Positions 8,969 through 17,494 of a DNA stretch of 64,000 nucleotides are shown here, piece after piece. The notes below the pieces were generated by a model that was given only the letters and a program-made list of their open reading frames with translations, did not search any database and had not been told where the DNA came from. The DNA comes from Thalassoglobus sp. JC818 (GTDB lineage Bacteria > Planctomycetota > Planctomycetia > Planctomycetales > Planctomycetaceae). The stretch covers positions 779,597 to 843,596 of the forward strand of contig NZ_JBFEFI010000003.1 in assembly GCF_040717535.1 (NCBI RefSeq), written 5' to 3'. Within the stretch, counting starts at the first letter, position 1. Each line of letters opens with the position of its first letter. Position numbers and translations under genes: made by a program.

Positions 8969-9973
8969 TTATGAAGATCGGGAAGGGCTGGCCGCGACGT
9001 TCGGGCGGTAGAGTTGTTCGATCAACCCTTTTCTGGAGACAATCCCAAACGTCTTCCCACTCTGCTTGATCACTCCGCTGTGCGACTGGAAGCATTGCAG
9101 ATGGTGCAGAACTTCCAGCTTGCTGCTCTTGGCATCGAAGACCGGCATGATATGAATGATCGGTCGCACTCGCTTCTGGAGCATTAGTTCCGAAACGACG
9201 ACGTAACCGTACCAGTCTTCAGGGTCATCCTTGCGATGCACAGCGACTGTCGAGATCCCGAACTGATGAGCGAACTTCAAGATTTCGGCTTTCGTGGAAG
9301 TCTCCGGGACTCCCAGAATTCGGGCAGCGGGTGTGACGGAACCAGTTACCGGTTGGGGAGCCAGTTGCAGCAACCCGCCAGACAGGCGACTTTGAACGTC
9401 GGTCAGAACACCCTCTTCGTGTCCATGACGCATGAGTTGGACGAGTCGACTGCGTCCGAGAACGAATTCGACCGCCTGCGGGCTTTGATGGCTTAAACGT
9501 TCGATGGTTCTCGTCAGCAGCACAAGCGGATACGTAACGACGAACAGAAGTCGAAAGATGTACTTGAAGTAGCGAACGTCCTTTCGAAGCAAATACATCG
9601 GAGCGAGGTAGTAGAGACTCTTCGGAAGCAATTCTCCAAAGAGAAAGATGATCGGCGACACGAGAATCGTGATCAAAACTTCGAAGCGTTCGCTGGCCGC
9701 TCCCATGAATGCGAGCGACAAAAATCCGATGGCTGCCGTCGTCACGTAGTTGGCGACATTATTCCCAATCAGGCACGTCGCGACGAAATACGCTGGGTTT
9801 CTGCTGAACCAGAGCAGTGTGGTCGCTGCTTTGTCCCCCGTTTGTGAATCGATGTTCAAGCGAGGGACGCTGAGTCGATAAAAGCCAGTCTCGGTTCCGC
9901 TGAAGAATGCAGAAAGGCGAAGCCCGACGATCAGCAAGAGTGTCGCTAAGATGACTTCCAACCAGTCGGGCAC
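8969..9973 (-). CDS. CNNM/CorC-type (DUF21) membrane transporter-like protein
   Basis: 334 residues from GTG 9973. The N-terminal DUF21 domain (about residues 5-180) has SAFFSGTETGFYRLSVPRL, matching the family's F-S-G-x-E-x-A/G signature, GNNVANYVTT, and FGELLPKSLYYLAP. A CBS-like pair follows at about 205-325 and is weakly conserved. The C-terminal CorC/HlyC domain of longer relatives is absent. The family is linked to magnesium and cobalt efflux; this is known for relatives, not shown here. The gene lies between the ATPase-like gene and the first GspF gene of the pilus-like locus but seems functionally separate. Confidence 0.8.
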   Translation of the reverse strand: MPDWLEVILATLLLIVGLRLSAFFSGTETGFYRLSVPRLNIDSQTGDKAATTLLWFSRNPAYFVATCLIGNNVANYVTTAAIGFLSLAFMGAASERFEVLITILVSPIIFLFGELLPKSLYYLAPMYLLRKDVRYFKYIFRLLFVVTYPLVLLTRTIERLSHQSPQAVEFVLGRSRLVQLMRHGHEEGVLTDVQSRLSGGLLQLAPQPVTGSVTPAARILGVPETSTKAEILKFAHQFGISTVAVHRKDDPEDWYGYVVVSELMLQKRVRPIIHIMPVFDAKSSKLEVLHHLQCFQSHSGVIKQSGKTFGIVSRKGLIEQLYRPNVAASPSRSS

Positions 9974-10036
9974 AGATCGTCAGCCTCCAGAGTGCTGCAA
10001 TTTCAGTTTTCTTCAATGCCTGTGAACACGAAATCA

Positions 10037-10057
10037 GGGGAGCCTGTAAGACTCCCC
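10037..10057 (-). terminator. Possible terminator hairpin after the GspE-like gene
   Basis: GGGGAG pairs with CTCCCC around a 9-base loop, 30 bases beyond the stop of the GspE-like gene on the minus strand. The following TGATTTCG is only weakly T-rich, so intrinsic termination is possible but not certain. Confidence 0.35.
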
Positions 10058-10085
10058 GAAACCTTAAAACCAACTACTCTCTCAA

Positions 10086-11396
10086 CTATGAGCGGAATGC
10101 TCGTTGAAGCTCTTCGAGTGACGTTTTGCCTTCGCTGACGAGACGTAATCCGTCCGACTGGAAGGACTGAACAGATTGTTTTCTGGCCAGTTCACGAAAC
10201 TCAGCGGTCGAGGCGCCTTTGAGGATGAGTTTCTTGAAATCATCCGTGATCGCAATCGCTTCGATCAGACCGATTCGACCTCGAAATCCGATTCCGCCGC
10301 AGTTTTCGCAGGTTTCTTCATCTGCATCTTCTGCATCCGGACGAGGAGCTCGGTAAAGCACTTTCGTGTCAGCAGGCAGTTTGACGCGCTCGAGGAGTTT
10401 CGGATTCGGGCGATAAGCCTGACGGCACTTAGGGCAGAGCAATCGAACTAGCCGCGGACTCACAATGAGTTTCAGATGCTCAGCGACGAGTTTGGGTTGT
10501 TCGACCAGTGTGTTGAGTCGTGCGATGCCGTCGGCGGCATCCTTGGCAGGCATCTCCGTGATGATGGCCTGTTTTTCGGACATCTCAAGGATTGTGCGGG
10601 CCTGCTTCTGATTCTGGATTGGGTCGACATAGAGAATGTCGATGTCAGCACGTTGAGTTCGACGAATGGATGATTCGAGGTCGCCACCTTCGTCCATTTC
10701 GAACGTTTGAACGTGCGGGATATCGCGTCCGTGATGATCTGCGATCGAGCCAATCGCGAGCAAGTAAGCGTCGTTTCCACGCAGAGTCGCGACGGTGGTC
10801 GTCGTCACGCCGGACATTGGAGGACCGACCGCGAGCATCAGCCCGGTCTTCTTCGCACCCAATTCACGAATCGTCGATTGCAGTTCTTCGCTGAACCCGA
10901 GTTCTTTAGGCGTCTCCAGCCGATTTTTGATGTTCTCGGCTCGCAGAGTCATGATCTCGCCAGATGCCGACGGAGTGATGTCGATCCGGACTTCGTGTGG
11001 GACTTCTTCAAACTCTGCGTTGATGCCGCCAGACTGAGGCTTTGATCGCTCGTTGATATCGAGTCCAGCGAGCAACTTCACCATCTGAACGATGGCGTTG
11101 GCAGCTTTGGGAGGCATTTTCGCAGCTGGATAAGGAATTCCGTCGACGAAAAATGTGACCCCGGCGAACTTTGGTTTCGGTTCGATCCGGATCATCTCTG
11201 CCCGGCGTGCCAGAGCTTCCGAGATCATCTTCTTGGCTGGGATAAGACCCGCTTGCACGAGCCTACCGTTCGCCGACAAATCCGGAGTGACGCCGTTCAG
11301 TGCACCACGAAAAAGGATGAAGTCGAGATTGTCATCATCGTCGTCATCCTCATCATCGTCTTTATCTCGTCCACCCTTACCGAATCCAAAAATCAC
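10086..11396 (-). CDS. GspE/PilB-like assembly ATPase homologue with degenerate nucleotide motifs
   Basis: About 436 residues if started at GTG 11396, which has GGAG upstream and yields the N-terminus IFGFGKGG; a longer frame from TTG 11555 adds 53 residues that do not look like protein. An Asp-rich stretch lies near residues 12-22. The overall plan is GspE: an N-terminal domain, a RecA-like domain, and a Zn-binding four-cysteine region (CPKCRQAY ... CENCGGIGF) followed by RGRIGLIEAI. The nucleotide motifs are altered. Walker A reads GPPMSGVTT (about 191-199), with Val197 in place of the lysine of GxxGSGKT. Walker B VGEIRD is VDPIQN. The His box (S-T-L-H-T-N-D-A) reads TEMPAKDA. It probably cannot hydrolyse ATP in the usual way. 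It lies upstream of three GspF genes, which fits a pilus-like machine. Confidence 0.8.
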   Translation of the reverse strand: MIFGFGKGGRDKDDDEDDDDDDNLDFILFRGALNGVTPDLSANGRLVQAGLIPAKKMISEALARRAEMIRIEPKPKFAGVTFFVDGIPYPAAKMPPKAANAIVQMVKLLAGLDINERSKPQSGGINAEFEEVPHEVRIDITPSASGEIMTLRAENIKNRLETPKELGFSEELQSTIRELGAKKTGLMLAVGPPMSGVTTTTVATLRGNDAYLLAIGSIADHHGRDIPHVQTFEMDEGGDLESSIRRTQRADIDILYVDPIQNQKQARTILEMSEKQAIITEMPAKDAADGIARLNTLVEQPKLVAEHLKLIVSPRLVRLLCPKCRQAYRPNPKLLERVKLPADTKVLYRAPRPDAEDADEETCENCGGIGFRGRIGLIEAIAITDDFKKLILKGASTAEFRELARKQSVQSFQSDGLRLVSEGKTSLEELQRAFRS

Positions 11397-11673
11397 TTTG
11401 TCTGACTCCAATACTTTCCGGAGATGTTGCTTCTCCGAGGCTGGCGGGCAAATCGTTCGTGCATTGTGACATGCAGCAAGTGAATTGCAATCGAGTTCAA
11501 CTCGAAGGCATCGCGAGAGAATCAGGGTCTGAAAAACCGCTGATTCTCGGGTCAATCCCTACAAACGGGTGGATGGCGGTTCTCTCAACCGACCGAACAT
11601 GACTGTGAGCGAAATCTCATCTTCGCCATCACAGCATCAGTCCGGGGAGAATTGTCCCCTCCGGAATATTGCA

Positions 11674-12465
11674 TTATTGCTTACTCTGAAAGATTTCGTC
11701 GAGAAAAAGCTGCATCTGATCCCACGACCGTGAATCGGCCAGCGCATCGTACTTCAAGTTCTCAATTCCGAACGATCCGGCGTTGGGATTGGTAAATCCG
11801 TGTCGAGCGCCACCGTAGGAGATCAACTGGTAGTCTGCGTTCACTTTCTGCATGGCAGCTTCGAACCCCTGGACAGATTCCGGAGGCACAAAACTATCCG
11901 AAGCTCCGTGACAGACGAGAACGCTAGCGTCGATTGTGTCTGACTCTGAAGGGGGAACAAGTGCGCCATGGAAGCTGACAACGCCTCGAACAGGGGCGTC
12001 GGCGTAGGCGAGTTGCAGGACGGTCGATCCACCGAAGCAATATCCAATCGCAGCGATTTTCGATTGGTCGACCATGGGCTGAGCCTTCAGAATGTCCAGG
12101 CCAGCATTCGCGCGAGAACGCCAAGCTTCGCTATTCGCTCGGATCTGCGAGGACCATTCCCCAGCCTGTTGAGGGTGCTGGGTGACTTGTCCCTTTCCGT
12201 ACATGTCCAAAGCAAACGCGATATAGCCGAGTTCGGCCAGCTGGCGAGCACGATTTTCAGCGTAATCGTTGAGTCCCCACCATTCGTGGACAACAAGCAC
12301 GCCCGGTCGAGCAGCGTCGGAAGAATCGTCCCATGCGAGAACTCCTTCCAACTGGGCTCCGTTCTCTTCGTAAGCGATTCGGCGAGTTTGAACTTCAGCG
12401 TTCAAGGTTGAGCCGAGAACGGCGAAGAGTCCAATGATGCTAAATGCGCGATAAGTCGGTTTCAT
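11674..12465 (-). CDS. Dienelactone hydrolase family protein, exported
   Basis: 263 residues from the ATG near 12465, chosen because a signal peptide (MKPTYRAFSIIGLFAVLGST) begins there; the open frame extends to TTG 12588 without support. The alpha/beta-hydrolase fold shows VVHEWWGLNDY, the nucleophile elbow GYCFGGS with cysteine, the acid in HGASDSFVPPE and the histidine in ARHGFTNP, giving the Cys-Asp-His triad of dienelactone hydrolases. Relatives hydrolyse lactones or carboxyl esters; the substrate here is unknown. It stands alone; an imperfect inverted repeat (CCGGGGAG ... CCCCTCCGG, 11642-11664) lies just after its stop. Confidence 0.85.
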   Translation of the reverse strand: MKPTYRAFSIIGLFAVLGSTLNAEVQTRRIAYEENGAQLEGVLAWDDSSDAARPGVLVVHEWWGLNDYAENRARQLAELGYIAFALDMYGKGQVTQHPQQAGEWSSQIRANSEAWRSRANAGLDILKAQPMVDQSKIAAIGYCFGGSTVLQLAYADAPVRGVVSFHGALVPPSESDTIDASVLVCHGASDSFVPPESVQGFEAAMQKVNADYQLISYGGARHGFTNPNAGSFGIENLKYDALADSRSWDQMQLFLDEIFQSKQ

Positions 12466-12724
12466 TTCAAAATTCCTTTGCGTGCCAACTCCGCATGGCG
12501 AAGACTCGCACGCTGATCTTTCGAGCCTGATGAGTCGCAAAAGTGGGATGAGTCTACCGGTCCAACGAGTTGATCCCGACAACTCCAAGCTTCAGCACGG
12601 ACTGGAATGACGTTCGATCAATTGGTTGATGGTCCTCACCTGACTATTTTGGTTGTTAAGGGAGGACACTTCAAGAATAGGGCTGCAGACTTTCTACCGG
12701 GCTCGCGATCGTTTTTCGATTCGC

Positions 12725-13936
12725 TTAACCGATGACTCGGCAAAGAAACGCTTTCAGGTAGGACGTTTCTGGGCAACTTGCGATCACCGGGTGGTCCGGA
12801 GCCTGTCCGAGTTCCTGCAGTATCTGGACCGGTCTACCAACTTCAAGACTCGCTTGGGCAATGATCTGGAAGAAATCTGTCGGGGAAACGTGTCCGGAAC
12901 AGCTGCACGTCAGGAGAAACCCGCCAGGCTGTAAGAGCTGAATCGCCAGGCTGTTGAGACGGATGTACGCTTTCACTGCCCTCTTCAGTCCGCCACGAGT
13001 GCGGGCAAGCTTGGGAGGATCGAGAACGATGAGATCGAACTTACGTCCTTGTTCGACCAGCTCAGACATTCCGTCGAACGCATCCGATCGCTGAAAAGTC
13101 ACTTTACTGGCGAGGCCGTTTGCATCGGCATTGGACTGAGCCAATTCCAGTGCTGAAGGAGAAGAATCGATCGCGAGCACAGATTCGCACTGCGGATTGG
13201 AAGCAGCGTTTAACGCGAAACTTCCTGTATATGTGCAAACGTCTAGGACATGAGCCTTCGCAGCCAGGTCGTGGATGACGCGTCGATTTTCCCGTTGATC
13301 AAAATAGAATCCGGTTTTCTGCCCTTCGATGAGATCGACATGAAATTGAAGTGCATTCTCTTCGATCGTCATGGAACGAGGAGGTTCTTCTCCCCAGATG
13401 AGACCGTCATCGATATCGAGTCCTTCAAGCGTTTTGATCCCCTTCTCTGTGCGGAGCCAGATTCCTTTCGGAGAAACTTCCTCGACGAGAGCATCGATGA
13501 TTTCTTTCTGATGTTTTTCAAGAGCTGCGCTCGTCCACTGCACGACCAGCCAATCATTGAATCGGTCGACGGTCAACCCAGACAGTCGATCCGATTCACT
13601 GAAGATGAGTCGGCAAGCTTTCGATGTCGGGGTATCGCCAAATAAGTGCTCGCGAAGCTGAAGTGCATGGTGGACGCGGGATTTCCAAAGCGATGCGTCA
13701 AGAGGTGTGGATTCATCCCAACTGTAGAGGCGGATTCGGATCTTGCTGTTTGGGTTGATCAGCCCTCTCGCGATGAACTGGCCGTCGTTCGCACGGACGA
13801 TCACTTCATCGCCGGTGTTCACCGAACCGGAAATTCGCTTGATCGCGGAGTCGTAAACCCAGGGATGTTGACAGAAAAATGGAAGTGCCTTGCGTGGCTT
13901 GAGAGTCGCGACGGGAAGCGGCGAGGGGGCATTCAT
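12725..13936 (-). CDS. Class I SAM-dependent rRNA (cytosine) methyltransferase, RlmI-like
   Basis: 403 residues, full length for the RlmI/YccW family. The N-terminal PUA domain occupies about residues 8-75 (HPWVYDSAIKRISG). The methyltransferase part has the family marker GQKTGFYFDQRENRR, the SAM site VCTYTGSFALNA, LDPPKLARTRGG, and the cysteine motif CSCSGHVS near the end. RlmI methylates C1962 of 23S rRNA in E. coli; the same activity is inferred. It is a single gene, divergent from the large membrane protein at 14183. Confidence 0.9.
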   Translation of the reverse strand: MNAPSPLPVATLKPRKALPFFCQHPWVYDSAIKRISGSVNTGDEVIVRANDGQFIARGLINPNSKIRIRLYSWDESTPLDASLWKSRVHHALQLREHLFGDTPTSKACRLIFSESDRLSGLTVDRFNDWLVVQWTSAALEKHQKEIIDALVEEVSPKGIWLRTEKGIKTLEGLDIDDGLIWGEEPPRSMTIEENALQFHVDLIEGQKTGFYFDQRENRRVIHDLAAKAHVLDVCTYTGSFALNAASNPQCESVLAIDSSPSALELAQSNADANGLASKVTFQRSDAFDGMSELVEQGRKFDLIVLDPPKLARTRGGLKRAVKAYIRLNSLAIQLLQPGGFLLTCSCSGHVSPTDFFQIIAQASLEVGRPVQILQELGQAPDHPVIASCPETSYLKAFLCRVIG

Positions 13937-14182
13937 CGAAGATTCATTTCGTTGGAGAAGTAGAATCTGCTCAGATTATCGATCCGCGATTCAGAATGTC
14001 ATCTAGATGACGACCAGAACGCCAACGTTCATGAGTTTTCTCGGAAATCGATCTGCCCATATGGGAAACGAGTCTCGCACCGCAGAATGACCTTGCCCAA
14101 TTTTCCCGCCATTCCATAGATTCCGGGTTGTTGACGTTTTTTCGCAATTTCTGCCGGACTGATCCGGTGACTGATTGCGGCC

Positions 14183-17100
14183 ATGAGTTCATTTTTAATG
14201 GCAGGGATGCCGATGATTCGCTGGCAAAAACAAGCGACGATTCAAAAAATCAGTCCATGGATCTCACGATTTGTCGTGGGATGGGCCATTGGCATCTTAT
14301 TCGTTCTGCTCATCGGACGATTGTGGGTCAGGTACGGCTCCACGTGGGAAACGACGCTCGGAATTTTCGCAGCTCTTCCCATCGCAGCGTTTTTCGCACA
14401 GCTTCCGGTCTTCAAAACTGATCGTAAGAGCAGCTTGGGACAAAGTTTGGGACTGTGGATTATTGCAACGTGGGTGTTCCTGCAGCCGTGGGTTGCTTCC
14501 AGCATCGATGCCGCGATGAATAGTGTCGCTGTCGAAACGGTCTCGCATCCGGTCTGGGGGCCATTGGCCTTAATTTCCATCGCAGCATTCCTGGTGTTTC
14601 CTGCGGTTGCTGGCGTTGGAATGGTTCTTTCTGATGACCAGTCTTCAAACCGGGGAATTCTCTCCGGAATTGCCTGTGTCGGAGTGGTCGGTCCGTTGAT
14701 GATCGGATTCCCCGGCGGTTGGGCGCTTCCTGTCTGGGGGGCTGCAATCATTTGCCTCGCCTCCGGAGTTTTGTTGCTTCGGCGTCCACAACGAGAACAA
14801 ACTACTCAAGAGGATCAAAGCGTCGTTGCAACTGAAGTTGTTTCCGGTTGGGAATCGTTGCTGCTTTGCTTTGTCTGCGGGGGTGCGATCTCGATCGCGT
14901 ACTTCCTGAGTCAGCAGATCATCGTTCCGAATCTCATTACAGAATTCAGCCTGGTCTCTGGATTGTTGATGGGAGCTCTTCTTCCCGCGATTCCGAAGGT
15001 TGGTCGCTGGATGACACTCGCGATTTGGGCGAGTCTGGTCGTTCTGGGGTATCCATGGATCGTTTGGACGGCGTTTCAGTCGACAATTTACCTCTCAAGT
15101 CCGTTCGTCTTGTTTCTGGCAAGAGCGGGGTTGCTCGTAGCGCTCTCGATTCCGATCGGATGGGTTCTCTCGAGTGCGATTTCTAACGATGAATCCGCGA
15201 AGCATTCCACGTTCAAGCAGTGGCTGCTGTCGGCAGCATGGTTGGGGGCGTTTTTCGCGTTTTCGAATGGCTTGTCCAGTTCGACCAATCTTCTTCTCGT
15301 AGTGGCTGTCGCCTCGATCATGGGCGTTCGCAAAGCTTTCAGTTTCGAAACACTTCGGAAGCGATGGTCTGTTCAAACAGCGGGCGCTGCGTTCACTCTG
15401 GTACTTGCTCTTGGTGCTCTGATTCTGAGTTCGCGGCTCGATACAGCTGTCACAGAAAAGACTCTCTACTCGGGAAGTTCTTACCTCGCAGCACGCAGCG
15501 GAGTTCCTTTCGAGCAACTCGCCTGGCTCGACGATGGACGTGTGGCTGAAGAGTGGGAAACTCTTCGAGGACGCACCAGCTTGTGGAAACATCGCGGCGA
15601 ACAACTTGTCACTCGCACGAATGGAATCCCATCCGGGCTTTATTCACTCGAACCGGAACGATGTCCGCATAGTGCTGCGGAAGTTTGTCCTGTTTGGTTT
15701 CCTTTGGTCATGCATCCAGCGGCTGAAGATGTTCTGATCCTCGGAATGCATCAAACGTCGCTTCAGACGTGTGAATACTTCCCTCTCATGTCGGTCACGA
15801 TCGTGGCTGATGACGCACACGAGGGTCAGCTTGAGAAGGCATTTGAATCGGGAGACTTTTCGAAAGAACGCTACGAAATCTTAAGATCAAATCTGCTGCA
15901 GGCAGTTCGGACTCAACACTCTCGCGAATACGATGTCATTGTTTGCCCGAACAGCATTATTGCAAACACACGCGGGGTCGGGCTGCTCACGAGGGATTAC
16001 TTCTCGAACGCTCGTCGTCATCTGGCTGATGATGGATTCTATTGCCAACGACTCTCGTATTACGACATTGGACCTGACACTCTCACCAGCGTGCTGAAAG
16101 CTTTTCAGTCTGTCTTTCCCAATTTGCTTGTCACAGAAACTGTTCCCGGTGAGCTTCTGTTGATCGGAGCACAATCCGATCAGCCACTCGTCACAGAACA
16201 AGTTCTGGAACGCCTGCAGACTTCGCATTCGCGGCGAGTCCTGGCAGGCATGGCGTGGGACTGGGCGATTGCTGCGACGCGAGGAACTCTCGATGCAGAG
16301 GCTTTGGACAAGCTGACTTCTTCAGAAGGTTCTTCGAATGATGTCGACTGGCCGCTGGCTTCGTTTGCTTTGCCTTGGGAGATCGCTCGTTGGAATGACA
16401 AGATGAGTTTGTCTCGACAGCTTCTCGCTCAGCACGGTGAGCTCTTTAGCGGACGAATCGATGATCCCGCGATTGCGACCGAAATCTCACAGCGACTGGA
16501 AGATATTCGTTTGGCCCAAAAAGTCGTCGATACACAGCCTGACAATGTGTGGGGATACCGAGCAGCCATTAAGCAGAAACTCTCAGATCGACCTCGATCG
16601 AAAATCATGCAGGTCGCTCACGGCGGGTTGAAGAACCAGTTGCATCCGGAAGACCAAAACCGCAAAGACTATCTGGTGACATTGGGCCGGTTGACCAAAG
16701 AAACCGAGTTGTCCGAAGACGATGTCGACACACTCGTCCGCCACACTCAGCCATTCGATCCACTCGTCTCTCCGTTTGCTCGACATGAAGCGATTCAGCT
16801 TCTGAAACGTGTACAGAGTGAAGAAATTGAGACAAAGAAATTCGACTACCTGTTGCACTCAATATACTACTCATCTCCGCGAGATCGCTCGGTTCGAAAT
16901 GTCTGCGACACAATCGCTCTCGTGACCGACGGCAAACTCGAGACACTCACTCCTACGGAACAGTGGGATCATCTGAATGGTCTCCTCGATGTCCTTCGGA
17001 TGCGGTGGCAGACCCGATGGCAAGCAACTGATGCCAGCCAGCAGGATTACGAACTCGTCGACACCGAACGTTGCCTCGACGCGATCGAGTCCGCAATCGA

Positions 17101-17296
17101 GATGATGGAAGAGTTGCGTGCCGAGGCAAGTGTTCGTCCGAACGAATGGGAGAATCGTCAGGCGTTTCTCGATTCGAGTTTGGTGGAACCACTTCAGCAA
17201 TACCGCAGCCAGCAGATGCAACGGGTCCGCTATGCTCGACCAGTTGCAGCCCCCGCCCCAGAAACACAACCAGCTTCTGTTCAGGGTCGGGAGTAA
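14183..17296 (+). CDS. Large multi-spanning protein with spermidine-synthase-like domain
   Basis: 1037 residues. The first 420 or so residues form about a dozen membrane helices. After them, LSSRLDTAVTEKTLYSGSSY begins a soluble region with the layout of spermidine-synthase-like methyltransferase folds: VLILGMHQ in place of the usual glycine-rich loop, an Asp-rich strand, YDVIVCPNS and RDYFSNARRHLADDGFYCQRL, close to the family's F-x-x-x-x-x-x-L-x-x-x-G-x-x-x-x-Q. The last 350 residues are helical and of no recognised family. Membrane-bound SpeE-like fusions are known in planctomycetes, and their reaction is unknown. The altered SAM loop suggests it may not make polyamines. The gene ends about 200 bases before the DUF1570 gene on the same strand. 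Confidence 0.7.
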   Translation: MSSFLMAGMPMIRWQKQATIQKISPWISRFVVGWAIGILFVLLIGRLWVRYGSTWETTLGIFAALPIAAFFAQLPVFKTDRKSSLGQSLGLWIIATWVFLQPWVASSIDAAMNSVAVETVSHPVWGPLALISIAAFLVFPAVAGVGMVLSDDQSSNRGILSGIACVGVVGPLMIGFPGGWALPVWGAAIICLASGVLLLRRPQREQTTQEDQSVVATEVVSGWESLLLCFVCGGAISIAYFLSQQIIVPNLITEFSLVSGLLMGALLPAIPKVGRWMTLAIWASLVVLGYPWIVWTAFQSTIYLSSPFVLFLARAGLLVALSIPIGWVLSSAISNDESAKHSTFKQWLLSAAWLGAFFAFSNGLSSSTNLLLVVAVASIMGVRKAFSFETLRKRWSVQTAGAAFTLVLALGALILSSRLDTAVTEKTLYSGSSYLAARSGVPFEQLAWLDDGRVAEEWETLRGRTSLWKHRGEQLVTRTNGIPSGLYSLEPERCPHSAAEVCPVWFPLVMHPAAEDVLILGMHQTSLQTCEYFPLMSVTIVADDAHEGQLEKAFESGDFSKERYEILRSNLLQAVRTQHSREYDVIVCPNSIIANTRGVGLLTRDYFSNARRHLADDGFYCQRLSYYDIGPDTLTSVLKAFQSVFPNLLVTETVPGELLLIGAQSDQPLVTEQVLERLQTSHSRRVLAGMAWDWAIAATRGTLDAEALDKLTSSEGSSNDVDWPLASFALPWEIARWNDKMSLSRQLLAQHGELFSGRIDDPAIATEISQRLEDIRLAQKVVDTQPDNVWGYRAAIKQKLSDRPRSKIMQVAHGGLKNQLHPEDQNRKDYLVTLGRLTKETELSEDDVDTLVRHTQPFDPLVSPFARHEAIQLLKRVQSEEIETKKFDYLLHSIYYSSPRDRSVRNVCDTIALVTDGKLETLTPTEQWDHLNGLLDVLRMRWQTRWQATDASQQDYELVDTERCLDAIESAIEMMEELRAEASVRPNEWENRQAFLDSSLVEPLQQYRSQQMQRVRYARPVAAPAPETQPASVQGRE

Positions 17297-17494
17297 TTGG
17301 TTCTACAGTTGCGCTCGATCACTTCTGAACAAATGGATTCATGGATCAGCTCCTGTCTCAAAGGCTCTCATTCTCTCAAAGAAGCCTTCGAGTCACGATC
17401 AGAAGTTGCGCAGTACGAGAATTTCGAAGCGGGCAGCCAGTCTTTCGGGAGCATTCATCTTTTCGAGAGTGAGTCATCGACGTAGGATTTCTCC

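Noticed and set aside
11397..11555. N-terminal extension of the GspE-like frame
   Set aside because: TTG start, no ribosome binding site, and residues with no resemblance to the family; GTG 11396 is preferred.
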